A stretch of 64,000 bases of DNA from Gemmatales bacterium (GTDB lineage Bacteria > Planctomycetota > Planctomycetia > Gemmatales > HRBIN36): NCBI GenBank assembly GCA_025060195.1, contig JANXCQ010000011.1, positions 1 through 64,000 of the forward strand, in the 5' to 3' direction. The first letter of the stretch is position 1, and every line of letters begins with the position of its first letter. The position numbers and the translations under genes were made by a program. Positions 1 to 8,643 of the stretch are shown here, piece by piece. Under the pieces are notes generated by a model, which made no database searches, was not told the DNA's origin, and worked only from the letters and a program-made list of their open reading frames with translations.

Positions 1-68
1 ATCACCATTTCCCTGGGCCTGCCGGCCTCTGAGGACTCCGGGAAACGACTACGAATAAGGACGTAACC

Positions 69-1436
69 ATGCAGCCACCACAATTTGAACGCCTAACCCC
101 GCCCCGGGAAGGACATCGCATCACGGTAGATGCCAGTGGCCATTGGCAAGTGCCGGATGATCCCATCGTGTGTCTGATTCGCGGCGACGGGATCGGCAAG
201 GATGTAGGTTCGGTACCAGGTATCACCACGTGTGCCGTCCGTGTGCTCGACGCCGCGGTGCAACGGGCCTATGGCGGCAAGCGCCGCATTGTGTGGTTCG
301 ACATTTATGCCGGTGATTCGGCCCGCGAGCGCTATTACCCCCAAGTGCGGGATGAGGAAATCAACGCCCTTAGTGAGGACGACCAACGCAAACTCTACCT
401 GCCCGATGACACCCTACGGGCCTTTGAATATTACAGCGTCGGTTTGAAGGGCCCGCTCACGACGCCGATCGGCGGCGGCTTCCGCAGCATCAACGTGTAT
501 CTGCGGATGCGCTTCGACTTATACGCCTGCGTTCGCCCAGTACGCTATTTCAAAGGGATCGACGCACCCAATAAACGGGCGGACAAGGTGAATATGGTCA
601 TTTTTCGCGAGAACACCGAAGACGTTTATTGCGGGGTCGAATTTAAGAGCGGCACCGAGCGAGCCCGTCAGGTCATCGAGTTTATCAATTCGCTGGGCTA
701 TAACATCCCACTCTCGGCAGGTATAGGTATTAAGCCTATCAGCCCGGAGGGGACAAAACGTTTAGTACGCATGGCCATCCGTTATGCCCTGGATAAGAAG
801 TTGCCCTCAGTAACCTTAGTGCATAAGGGCAATATCATGAAATTTACCGAGGGAGCGTTCAAAGAGTGGGGCTATGAAGTAGCATTGCAGGAGTTTAGAC
901 CTTATGTAGTAACGGAAGATGAAGTTAATCAGGGGGCGGACCGGAAAGGTAAGGTCTTGATTAATGACCGCATTGCCGACAGTATGTTTCAGCAAATCCA
1001 ACTTCGGCCCGATGAATATAGTGTCATTGCCACACCGAATCTGAATGGCGACTATCTCTCGGATGCGGTGGCGGCATTAGTAGGAGGTATTGGCTTAGCG
1101 GCGGGGGCGAATATCGGCGACCGCGCTGCCATGTTCGAGGCCACGCATGGTACCGCCCCGAAATATACCGGCAAGAACATGGCCAATCCCAGTGCCGTGA
1201 TTCTCTCCGGGGCCATGTTGTTAGAACATCTCGGTTGGCAGGAGGCCGCCCAGTTAGTCTATCGCGGGATCGAACTTACCTTTGCCGAGAGCGAGGAAAT
1301 AGCTGCACGCGGGCCGGGCCAGAAACTTTACGTAACCTACGACATCGCGCGACAATATCCGGGTTACGGTGCCGAGGCCGGCGCGACCAGTAGCGAGTTT
1401 GCCGACCGCGTCATTTATCATCTCAATCGAATATAG
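69..1436 (+). CDS. icd: NADP-dependent isocitrate dehydrogenase
   Basis: This enzyme oxidatively decarboxylates isocitrate to 2-oxoglutarate in the TCA cycle, in the cytosol. The 455-residue protein has the bacterial Icd substrate pocket: S140, N142, R146, R156 and R180 match E. coli S113, N115, R119, R129 and R153, Y187 matches Y160, and K253 lies in VHKGNIMKFT. The cofactor end has HGTAPKY and a VTYDIAR segment, so the Lys-Tyr pair and the Tyr/Arg pair that select NADP are kept. It is somewhat longer than the E. coli enzyme (416 aa) because of an N-terminal extension. The ATG follows an AAGGA seven bases upstream. The conserved Ser could be a phosphorylation site as in E. coli, but no IcdK is in the window. 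Downstream, 1437-1701 is AT-rich with a small inverted repeat and no gene. Confidence 0.96.
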   Translation: MQPPQFERLTPPREGHRITVDASGHWQVPDDPIVCLIRGDGIGKDVGSVPGITTCAVRVLDAAVQRAYGGKRRIVWFDIYAGDSARERYYPQVRDEEINALSEDDQRKLYLPDDTLRAFEYYSVGLKGPLTTPIGGGFRSINVYLRMRFDLYACVRPVRYFKGIDAPNKRADKVNMVIFRENTEDVYCGVEFKSGTERARQVIEFINSLGYNIPLSAGIGIKPISPEGTKRLVRMAIRYALDKKLPSVTLVHKGNIMKFTEGAFKEWGYEVALQEFRPYVVTEDEVNQGADRKGKVLINDRIADSMFQQIQLRPDEYSVIATPNLNGDYLSDAVAALVGGIGLAAGANIGDRAAMFEATHGTAPKYTGKNMANPSAVILSGAMLLEHLGWQEAAQLVYRGIELTFAESEEIAARGPGQKLYVTYDIARQYPGYGAEAGATSSEFADRVIYHLNRI

Positions 1437-1701
1437 AAACTATCAGCTAACTTATATTAGCTTAGCTGGGCCTTAGGTAAGAGATGACGCTCAACTTTAT
1501 TATGCTTGCAGTGCATAACGGCCTATAGGTAGGATATTAGCATGTTAGACTCGACTAATGTACTAATAATAACAAATGGGCTGATATCCTGGACTCAATA
1601 AACTGAGCTTAGCTCCGCTGACTTATCTCTAACAATATAGATCAAGCTTTGAAACTGGGCTTTCACTTCAGTAGAGTGAGATTATTGCCGCTGAGTCATC
1701 C

Positions 1702-2289
1702 CTAACTGCCAGGCGGACTTAGTTGTAACAGCTCTAAGGGGCGGAAAATCTCTCGCACCGCGACGCGGAAACCAGGGAGCACGTCTTCGCCCTCTAAGTA
1801 GTCGTGTTCCGTCAGAATCAGGCCGGGTCGCCCCTGGTGATAGACAAACACCAAACGGGCTTCGGGGTCAACCACCCAGAGCAGACGCACCCCTGCACGC
1901 AAGTAATCAGTAATCCGGCGGCTCACGTCGCGGGCCAAGTCGGTGGGCGAGAGCACCTCGACCACTAAGTCGGGCACGATGCGGATGTATCCTTCGGCCA
2001 AGTCAGGCGACAACCGCGCGCGTGTAATGAAAGAAATGTCGGGGAACCGAACTGTGTTCGGCCGATGCGGAAAACATTGATAACCTTGCTCGCTGAGGAA
2101 CACCGCTCCGCTGGAGGTGGACCGACAGTGATTCCACAATAATCCGTGAATTTCGCTGGCCACAAGCGTGGCAGTGGCGGCCATGGTTTTCTCCACGAGC
2201 TTTCCGTCCACCAGTTCGTAACGCCGATCGTCCGACCGTCGCAACAGCTCTTCTGCGGTAAGCGGCGGAGCTTCGACAAGGGCAGTCAT
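1702..2289 (-). CDS. Uma2 family endonuclease-like protein
   Basis: The 195-residue protein belongs to the Uma2 (DUF820) group of restriction-endonuclease-fold proteins, which are strongly expanded in cyanobacteria and planctomycetes and mostly of unknown role. Visible family marks are the N-terminal LTAEELLRR and YELVDGKLV segments, a PDISFI strand with the metal-binding Asp near residue 112, and PDLVVEVLSPTD, which supplies the second acidic position of the PD-(D/E)xK-like core. The ending has the usual GEDVLPGF motif. It stands alone between the convergent icd gene and a long gene on the same strand. Nuclease activity is inferred from the fold only. Confidence 0.88.
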   Translation of the reverse strand: MTALVEAPPLTAEELLRRSDDRRYELVDGKLVEKTMAATATLVASEIHGLLWNHCRSTSSGAVFLSEQGYQCFPHRPNTVRFPDISFITRARLSPDLAEGYIRIVPDLVVEVLSPTDLARDVSRRITDYLRAGVRLLWVVDPEARLVFVYHQGRPGLILTEHDYLEGEDVLPGFRVAVREIFRPLELLQLSPPGS

Positions 2290-2479
2290 AGCGCAGCCTC
2301 CTGAGAAAATTGGCTTGGCTCAGTGGCGGTCTGGTAATTGTATCAGTGCATCAGATGCGGGAGCGATACCGCCCGGTCAGGCACCGCATAGGTTTTCTCG
2401 TGAACATGGGAAACCAAGCCCTCACGCAAACTTAGCTCGAGTAAGGCGACCGTGTTGGTAACGAGTTACTTGGGGTTGC

Positions 2480-4216
2480 TTAGCCAACGGGCGGACTGAG
2501 ATCGGTTTCGAGGGGTTGGTAATCCTCCCAGTCGTCGCTATCGTCTGCTTCTGGAATTTTGCCGTCGGAATGGTCGGGTTTATGTTGGGGATCATGCGAT
2601 GGCACGATAGGAAGCGTATGGGGCGGGGCGGGACAGTTGGGGAAAGCAGGGGCGCGGAGTGGGAGCTGCGGTATCGTTCCACGCCACCATTCTGAGAAAT
2701 GCTCCAACCAGTCAGCAGGGAGCACGAATTTCGGTTGACAATCGGGCAGTTTTTCAGGGGTCTTCGGGGGCGCGAACGGTCTATGCGGCAGGGTCGGCGT
2801 TTCGTCCTCCTCGTGGGGCATGCCCGGTGGAACACGGAACTGGGGTGGCGGCAGCTCTTGCTCCGGCATCCCGACGGGTATTGGAATAGCCACAGGTATA
2901 AAGACTGGTCGAATGATGGGCACAACGAGAACATGTTCCGCTTCAGGAGGCGGAGAGGGAACCGACTCAGTGGCACTACCATAAGCGGGGATTGGGCTGC
3001 AAGCCGCTCGCCGCATTTGCCTAAGCAGCTCCGCCACCTCCCGCTGCACCTGAGCAGTGTGGACTACAACCAGGCACCGCGGCCCGGAAACGTATTTCAC
3101 ATACCCGCGTTTCGATGTTGAGGCTGTTGCTGGGCGGACATCGTCAGTGCAAGCACCTTGCGGCCAAGCGGCGACAGCACAGCCAGAGGACTTTTGCCAA
3201 GTACCGGGAGCGACTGCTTCGTTGATGACCTGTTCCAACTCCTGGCCTTGCTCGTGAGTTTCGATCAAGTGCGCTACGGGATATACGCGACAAACGAAAG
3301 CGAGTGCTGACTTTTCACTCATCTGGCAAGGGCAAGGACATGCTGCGGCACCTTCTGGTTTCGGCACGGCTCCGCGCGGATGCTCATAAGTGTCTGAGCG
3401 GGCTTTTGAACGAGCATTCGATTTTTGGTGTGATGGTGCCCTCGATGGCGTAAGCGACTTAGTCTTGGAGTGCGAATGGCCGGTAGTGTAGCCGCCAGCC
3501 CCGCACTTACAAAAATGGCCGATCCATTGCCGCACAAAGCCGGCCCACGAGTCGAGAGGCGTGGTAAGGTCGCATAAGCCTGCCACATAGCCATTAGCGG
3601 GGCAAACGCAGTCGTGGTCGATATTGCAAGAGGGCTGGTTGCATTCTTGGTGTTGTTGTCCCTGATCAACGGGCGCGGGTTGAGAAGTCTCGTCGTCGAG
3701 GTCTTCTGGGATTACTGCTTCCTCAGATGATTGCGGTGGTGCAGCGTTAGTCTCATCACTACCACTATGACCAGATGAACGGATGTCGAGCGGGACCACT
3801 TGAGGAGAACCTGTTTGGACTAGACGTGGCGGCACTGGGATTTTTTCGGGAGCGAATTCATCCTGGTCGGACGAAGCCACGATTTGATCGCGGGACGGGA
3901 GTTCGCTTGCTGTCAGGGCAGTGGTGTCTAGCAGTTTGAGCTCGCGCAAGGATTGGTCAAGAATATCTGGCGGCAGGGTTACCTTGGGATGCGTCGGAAG
4001 GATGTAATGTCCCGCCAAGTCCACTGGGGCAGGTATGCTTGTAGGCAATTGACGCCAGTTTTTCGACTGCGGCGACGCCAACAGACCGAAGCGGCGAAAC
4101 CAATGAGCCAACTGAGACTCAGGATGGCGTTGGGCAAATTCCAAGACGGCCCAAGTAGCCGCGGCGCTTCCTATGACGATCCCACCTAGCCACCACCATG
4201 TCGCCTTGCTTGACAT
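2480..4216 (-). CDS. membrane-anchored Pro/Cys-rich protein with planctomycete secretin-like segment
   Basis: I cannot assign a function. The start at 4216 is chosen over an in-frame ATG at 4282 because AGGAG sits seven bases upstream; this gives 578 residues. An N-terminal hydrophobic segment (about residues 7-27) looks like a signal anchor. The middle is rich in Ser/Pro/Gln and has a cysteine cluster (CNQPSCNIDHDCVC). Near the centre, an LAFVCRVYPVAHLI segment followed later by GPRCLVVVHTAQVQREVAE and LLRQMRR resembles the short repeated domain seen in many planctomycete exported proteins, where a YPVADL-type strand is followed by an LVV.QT..VQ..V..LL..LR helix, similar to secretin N-domains. 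The C-terminal third is proline-rich and low in complexity. It is probably exported or envelope-bound. Confidence 0.6.
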   Translation of the reverse strand: MSSKATWWWLGGIVIGSAAATWAVLEFAQRHPESQLAHWFRRFGLLASPQSKNWRQLPTSIPAPVDLAGHYILPTHPKVTLPPDILDQSLRELKLLDTTALTASELPSRDQIVASSDQDEFAPEKIPVPPRLVQTGSPQVVPLDIRSSGHSGSDETNAAPPQSSEEAVIPEDLDDETSQPAPVDQGQQHQECNQPSCNIDHDCVCPANGYVAGLCDLTTPLDSWAGFVRQWIGHFCKCGAGGYTTGHSHSKTKSLTPSRAPSHQKSNARSKARSDTYEHPRGAVPKPEGAAACPCPCQMSEKSALAFVCRVYPVAHLIETHEQGQELEQVINEAVAPGTWQKSSGCAVAAWPQGACTDDVRPATASTSKRGYVKYVSGPRCLVVVHTAQVQREVAELLRQMRRAACSPIPAYGSATESVPSPPPEAEHVLVVPIIRPVFIPVAIPIPVGMPEQELPPPQFRVPPGMPHEEDETPTLPHRPFAPPKTPEKLPDCQPKFVLPADWLEHFSEWWRGTIPQLPLRAPAFPNCPAPPHTLPIVPSHDPQHKPDHSDGKIPEADDSDDWEDYQPLETDLSPPVG

Positions 4217-4836
4217 GTGAATGCTCCTAGCTAAGGTTTCTGACAAGCAGCTCGCCTTTGCGTATTCCTGTTTGAGTGTCATGCATTATGTCAGCGAGAT
4301 GATTCCCTGATGCGTGTCATAGCGTCGAATGGGCATGCCTTATACCAACCAAGTTAGTAACTCGACAAGGCCGATTTACGTATGTGTTTCGACACTGGTT
4401 GCAACGCGGCCCCGGGGGGCATGTCGTTGTTAGGCGGTTTAGCATTCCGCACTTTCGTCGTGGCTATTGACCGAGGCTAAAAACACGTTCTTGCTCACCG
4501 CCTTGATAAGGCCCTGACGGAGCATAGGGGAGAGATGAGAGACGCAGGGAATTGTCGCAGATGACCGCAGTATCAGCTTCAGCTTAGAAACCAAGCCAAC
4601 TTACGCGTGGTTAGGATGAACAAGACGATACTCGTCTGGGTTGAATAACAGAATTGACTCGGCAACCACGAGGCGTGCCCAGGTATGTCTGAGCAAGGTG
4701 GTCGCATTGGCCAACAAAGCGAGCATTTCTCCAACTAGCAGACTAAAACGTCCCCAAGTGGTGAGCCGAGCCAATATCGTAAGTTCGGCCATGTTTTCCC
4801 ACACTCGGCAACGGTGCCCGCCTAGCATGCCTTCGG
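4217..4836. other. intergenic region, no supported gene
   Basis: About 620 bases between two minus-strand genes. A TTG-started 82-codon frame (4601-4849, minus) overlaps the end of the isomerase gene by 13 bases, but it has no recognisable motif and no clear ribosome site, so I do not call it. I see no tRNA, terminator or repeat. Confidence 0.4.
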
Positions 4837-5670
4837 CTAGCCGGGCCAACCCGCTTTTTCAGCGCAGGCTTGCATGTACTGTAAACTGCGTGTGGCAATG
4901 GTCTCCGGGTCGGGGCTATAGTCAAAGACTTCAACCGAAACCCAGCCGGAGTAATTAATGTCGCGTAAGGCCGCAAAGATGGGAACGAAATCCACCTCGC
5001 CAAAACCAGGGCCACGGAAATTAGGATCGTTCGCGTGAAAATGGCGGAGCCAAGGACCGTAACGGCGAATCAACTCGGGCACGGATGCCTCAGGGTCGGC
5101 GCACATCGCCTTGACGTCCAAATGTAAGCCTACGCGGGGATGGTTTAGTCGCTGAACCAGTTCCAAACCCTCTGCACACGATGTCAGGAAATTTGTTTCG
5201 TTAGCCGTAAGCGGCTCGATGCACAGATCAATGTGCCACTCCTCTAGATATGGTAGTAACCCGCGAAATACTTCCTCGGCGTAGTCCAAACCTTGTTCGC
5301 GACGGACGCCCGGGGGTAAGCTCCTTTGCCCTGGTGAACCAAACACTAAGAGCCAACCGCCTAGGTCATGGCATAAGCGCGCCAATTCGATGAGATAGTT
5401 TTGCGTGCGGTGACGAACTTCCGCATCAGGTGAGGTAAGATGTAGCCCTTGCGTGCGGGCGAGCAACCAATGCAACCCTATGATGCGAATTCCAGCTTGT
5501 TCTGCTTGACGGCGCACCTGCTGCCGTCGTTCCGAGGTAATGTGGGTAACATTTTCCGCTAGAGTAAACGGAGCTACCTCGAGGCCATGATATCCAATGC
5601 TGGCAACATATTGGCAGACACAACCGTGCTCCCAGCCTGCAAAAGTCTCATTACAAATTGCGTAAGGCAT
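4837..5670 (-). CDS. sugar phosphate isomerase/epimerase (TIM barrel)
   Basis: A 277-residue xylose-isomerase-like TIM-barrel protein (AP_endonuc_2 family). Family marks are the opening strand with ASIGYHGLEVAPF, GIRIIGLHWLLA, LGGWLLVFGSP, the metal-site Glu in IDLCIEPL, the Asp/His strand RVGLHLDVKAM, HFHANDPN, and GWVSVEVFDY with the last metal-binding Glu. Members isomerise or epimerise keto-sugars, inositols or related compounds; the substrate cannot be read here. It follows the sigma factor gene on the same strand after 126 bases. That gap holds a 7-bp inverted repeat (5747-5753 with 5762-5768) without a T-tract on the coding strand. Confidence 0.85.
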   Translation of the reverse strand: MPYAICNETFAGWEHGCVCQYVASIGYHGLEVAPFTLAENVTHITSERRQQVRRQAEQAGIRIIGLHWLLARTQGLHLTSPDAEVRHRTQNYLIELARLCHDLGGWLLVFGSPGQRSLPPGVRREQGLDYAEEVFRGLLPYLEEWHIDLCIEPLTANETNFLTSCAEGLELVQRLNHPRVGLHLDVKAMCADPEASVPELIRRYGPWLRHFHANDPNFRGPGFGEVDFVPIFAALRDINYSGWVSVEVFDYSPDPETIATRSLQYMQACAEKAGWPG

Positions 5671-5796
5671 GACTCAGGGGACGTATGGTTCGGAAATTCC
5701 GGTATATGCTGCCTAAGCTCCAACTAGTACGACTCAGCGCAGCTTTTTTGCGGAATTTTTGCCGCAAAGGCGCAGTGGCTGTTGAGAAGGATCAGC

Positions 5797-6816
5797 TCAG
5801 TCCAACAAGAGCGTGGATTCCAAACCCGCTTGCTCCGCTTTGGCGCGAAGTTTCTCCAGGGCGCGGTTTTGAATCTGGCGGACTCGCTCTTTACTGATGC
5901 GTAACAAGTGCCCGATTTGGCGTAAACTATGCGTTCCCGTGCCAGTCAGGCCGAACCGTAGCCCCAATACTTTCCGTTCGCGAGGGCGCAGCTGTTCCAA
6001 CAGGTATAACAAGGACTCGGCTCGTTCATTCTTCTCACGCTCCTGGGCAACGGAAACATCCGGCATGGCCTCGGTAAGTTTGAAATCGCTATCGTCATCG
6101 AGCACAGCATTCAAAGAAACAGGCGTACGCGTCGCTGTTTGCAAGTGGGCCAAGTGCTCTAAGCTGGAACCGGTACGCTTGGCCAACTCTTGGGCACTAG
6201 GCGTCTTACCTCCGTGTGCCAACGCTTCCACTTCCTGCTGTAACAAACCTAATTCCTGCAAATGATGGGGGGACAAACTCACTAAGTGGCTTTGCCGGGC
6301 CACAGCAATTTGCAAAGTTTGCCTGATCCACCAAGTAGCGTACGTAGCTAACCGTGTGCCGTGGCTTACATCAAAACGGTCAATTGCCTGCATGAGCCCA
6401 CACACCGCTTCCTGTAACAGGTCAGCGTAGTTCAAAGAGTGATGGCGAAACCGCTTGGCCACGTGTGCCGCTAAACGGATATTCGCCGAGGCCAAACGAT
6501 GCTTATACGTTACATAACGGTCGTAAAGCTTCTTCACTGCGGGCTTCTGCAACACTTCCTCAGTGCAGTGTTCGCGGATAAACTGGGCCATGGGCCAAGG
6601 CTCCATGGGCGGCCGATGACCCCGAAGATTAGGAAATTCGCGCAAAATAACTCGGACAAGCTCTCGTTTACACTGCCAAAATTCCGCCAGCAGCTCACGT
6701 TCTTCTTCGGGTGTCAGCAGGTCAGAAGAAAATGCGGTTTCAGGAGTGGCCGAGCCAAGTAATGATTCTTTTTTCTTTTTGCGTCGGACCTTGCTTTTCT
6801 TGCTTTCAGAAGCCAT
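5797..6816 (-). CDS. sigma-70 family RNA polymerase sigma factor
   Basis: A 339-residue group 1/2-type sigma factor that directs RNA polymerase to promoters. It has a Lys/Arg-rich tail, then a region 1.2-like helix (LLTPEEERELLAEFWQCKRE), region 2 with RLASANIRLAAHVAKRF, LNYADLLQEAVCGLMQAIDR and the -10-binding ATYATWWIRQTLQ, a region 3 block (KTPSAQELAKRTG), and region 4 with LRPRERKVLGLRFGL and the HTH SLRQIGHLLRISKERVRQIQ. It lacks a long region 1.1 and is shorter than a housekeeping RpoD, so an alternative sigma factor of the SigB/SigA-like kind is likely. Its regulon cannot be read from the window. The gene is divergent from the antiporter across a 361-base gap with inverted repeats. Confidence 0.93.
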   Translation of the reverse strand: MASESKKSKVRRKKKKESLLGSATPETAFSSDLLTPEEERELLAEFWQCKRELVRVILREFPNLRGHRPPMEPWPMAQFIREHCTEEVLQKPAVKKLYDRYVTYKHRLASANIRLAAHVAKRFRHHSLNYADLLQEAVCGLMQAIDRFDVSHGTRLATYATWWIRQTLQIAVARQSHLVSLSPHHLQELGLLQQEVEALAHGGKTPSAQELAKRTGSSLEHLAHLQTATRTPVSLNAVLDDDSDFKLTEAMPDVSVAQEREKNERAESLLYLLEQLRPRERKVLGLRFGLTGTGTHSLRQIGHLLRISKERVRQIQNRALEKLRAKAEQAGLESTLLLD

Positions 6817-7177
6817 GACTAGCTTCCCTTGCTGACCCTGCTAATGATCTTGCACGAAAGTAGGAAATTAGCCCCGGATATTGGGAATACCTCATTCAGG
6901 CCGACCCAAGGCCTTGGTAAGTGCAATCCCGTTGGTCACTTACGTCACATACAATTCCTCTCGCTCGGAAACTGAAATGCATGGGGCTTGCGGGAAGATG
7001 GGCCTCAAGTTCTCTGTTCCGCATAACTTAGGGTTTTGGGTGGTCGGCGTGGTCTCTCAGCAGGCTATGTGATTCTAAATGCCCCTTAACTGGATTTCAA
7101 GATGATTTTTTGGGAAATTTTCATATGGTCTTTTAGAAAAAATCTGGCCAAGAGGGAACACCCTGCAACGACTAAAC
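6817..7177. promoter_or_regulatory. divergent intergenic region with overlapping inverted repeats
   Basis: This gap separates the sigma factor gene (minus) from the antiporter gene (plus) and must hold both promoters. It contains a perfect 12-bp palindrome at 6906-6917 (CCAAGGCCTTGG). Abutting it is a 7-bp inverted repeat GTAAGTG (6917-6923) / CACTTAC (6937-6943) with a 13-base loop. I found no convincing -35/-10 pair on either strand. These repeats could be an operator or RNA hairpin; no regulator can be named. Confidence 0.35.
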
Positions 7178-8572
7178 ATGACCACAGCTCGACCTACAGT
7201 TATAACGCGGGCATTTTTGCTCCTACTCCTATGGGGGGCCACCGTATTGAGCTCTCCCCACCTTGTGTGGGCGAGCCAAAGCGCAGAGCATGGTTTGGCC
7301 CCCCCTTGGTGGACAGCTGCGCCTTTCCTCCTGCTGCTCTTAGCCATTGCCCTGTTGCCCCTGCTTACCCCCCATTTCTGGGAGTCTAATCTCCACCGGG
7401 GACTAGTGGCTTTTGCCTGTTCGGTACCCACAGTGGTCTATTTATTAGCCGAGGGACGAGCAGGCATTCACCTGTTGCTCCATGCTCTAGAAGAGTATGC
7501 CGCATTTATTACCCTGCTAGGTTCGCTTTACACAATCGCGGGAGGACTACTACTGGCCGACCGCTTTTCCGCAGGCCCCCTAACTAACGTGGGGTTTCTT
7601 GTCATCGGTGGTATCTTGGCTAATTTCATTGGGACTACCGGGGCGAGTATGGTTCTGATTCGCCCGCTGTTACGGCTCAATCGGCATCGCCGACGACGCA
7701 CGCACGTCCCCATTTTCTTTCTGTTCCTCGTGAGTAACATGAGTGGACTGCTCACGCCCCTGGGCGACCCCCCCTTATTCCTCGGCTTTCTCCGAGGCGT
7801 GCCCTTCACCTGGACTCTTCGTCTTTGGAAACAATGGTTACTTGCTAACGGCATCGTACTGACATTATTCATCATGTGGGACACATGGCTTTACCGCCAG
7901 GAGCAAGCCGATAAGGTTGACGAATCGGCTAAAAAAGAAAAGCACTCCCTTCCCTGGCTCCGCGGCAAGATCAATCTCCTACTTCTAGCAGGCGTCGTGG
8001 CTTGCGTCTTGCTTCAAGCATGGCTCATTCAGCAGGGGCTTTCGCCTCTATGGTCTTCCTTGGGTATGGTACTGCTCGGGTGGGCCTCGCTAAAGCTCAC
8101 GCCGCCTGGCGTGCACGAAGAGAACGGTTTTACCTGGAGTCCCATTATCGAAGTCGCTGTTTTGTTCGCGGGTATTTTTGTCACCATGGCACCGGCTCTC
8201 GAGCTCCTGCGGGCCTATGGGCCGTCCTGGAACTTGAGCCAGGCTTGGCAGTTCTTCTGGCTCACGGGCTTGCTTTCCTCGTTTTTGGACAACGCCCCAA
8301 CGTACTTGACTTTTGCCACGCTGGCCTCCGCACCCCACGAGATTGCTCACCTGGCGCAACACAATCCCAAATTGCTCGAAGCCATCAGCTGCGGGGCCGT
8401 TTTCATGGGAGCGAACACCTACATCGGCAACGGCCCGAATTTCATGGTCAAAGCCATCGCTGAGGAAAATCGATATCCTATGCCCAGCTTCTTCGGCTAC
8501 ATTTTCCGCTATACTTTACCCATTCTCATACCTATTTACCTGATACTGACGTTGCTGCTGTTCACGACTTAG
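7178..8572 (+). CDS. NhaD-like sodium:proton antiporter
   Basis: A 464-residue polytopic inner-membrane protein of the ion transporter superfamily, close to NhaD/ArsB-type carriers, which exchange Na+ for H+. An N-terminal hydrophobic stretch (ending near LVWASQ) could be a signal peptide or first helix, followed by about ten further hydrophobic helices. Recognisable family segments are GGILANFIGTTGASMVLIRP, SNMSGLLTPLGDPPLFLGFL and SSFLDNAPTYLTF, with the conserved Asn/Asp residues of the re-entrant half-helices. The loop around residues 244-256 is charged. No SD closer than a weak AGGG lies before the ATG. The RND gene follows after 71 bases and may share its transcript. Confidence 0.86.
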   Translation: MTTARPTVITRAFLLLLLWGATVLSSPHLVWASQSAEHGLAPPWWTAAPFLLLLLAIALLPLLTPHFWESNLHRGLVAFACSVPTVVYLLAEGRAGIHLLLHALEEYAAFITLLGSLYTIAGGLLLADRFSAGPLTNVGFLVIGGILANFIGTTGASMVLIRPLLRLNRHRRRRTHVPIFFLFLVSNMSGLLTPLGDPPLFLGFLRGVPFTWTLRLWKQWLLANGIVLTLFIMWDTWLYRQEQADKVDESAKKEKHSLPWLRGKINLLLLAGVVACVLLQAWLIQQGLSPLWSSLGMVLLGWASLKLTPPGVHEENGFTWSPIIEVAVLFAGIFVTMAPALELLRAYGPSWNLSQAWQFFWLTGLLSSFLDNAPTYLTFATLASAPHEIAHLAQHNPKLLEAISCGAVFMGANTYIGNGPNFMVKAIAEENRYPMPSFFGYIFRYTLPILIPIYLILTLLLFTT

Positions 8573-8643
8573 ATTCCTATAATACTGTTTTGCCTCGCCT
8601 CTAACTCTCACGCCTTCTCAAGCACCCGCCTGGAGAACCCTCC

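Noticed and set aside
2699-3121. 140-codon plus-strand frame inside the Pro/Cys-rich gene
   Set aside because: Antisense shadow of a low-complexity gene; no start signal and no family motif.
4601-4849. 82-codon TTG-started frame overlapping the isomerase stop
   Set aside because: No recognisable motif or good ribosome site; a frame overlaps it on the other strand; overlap alone is not enough.
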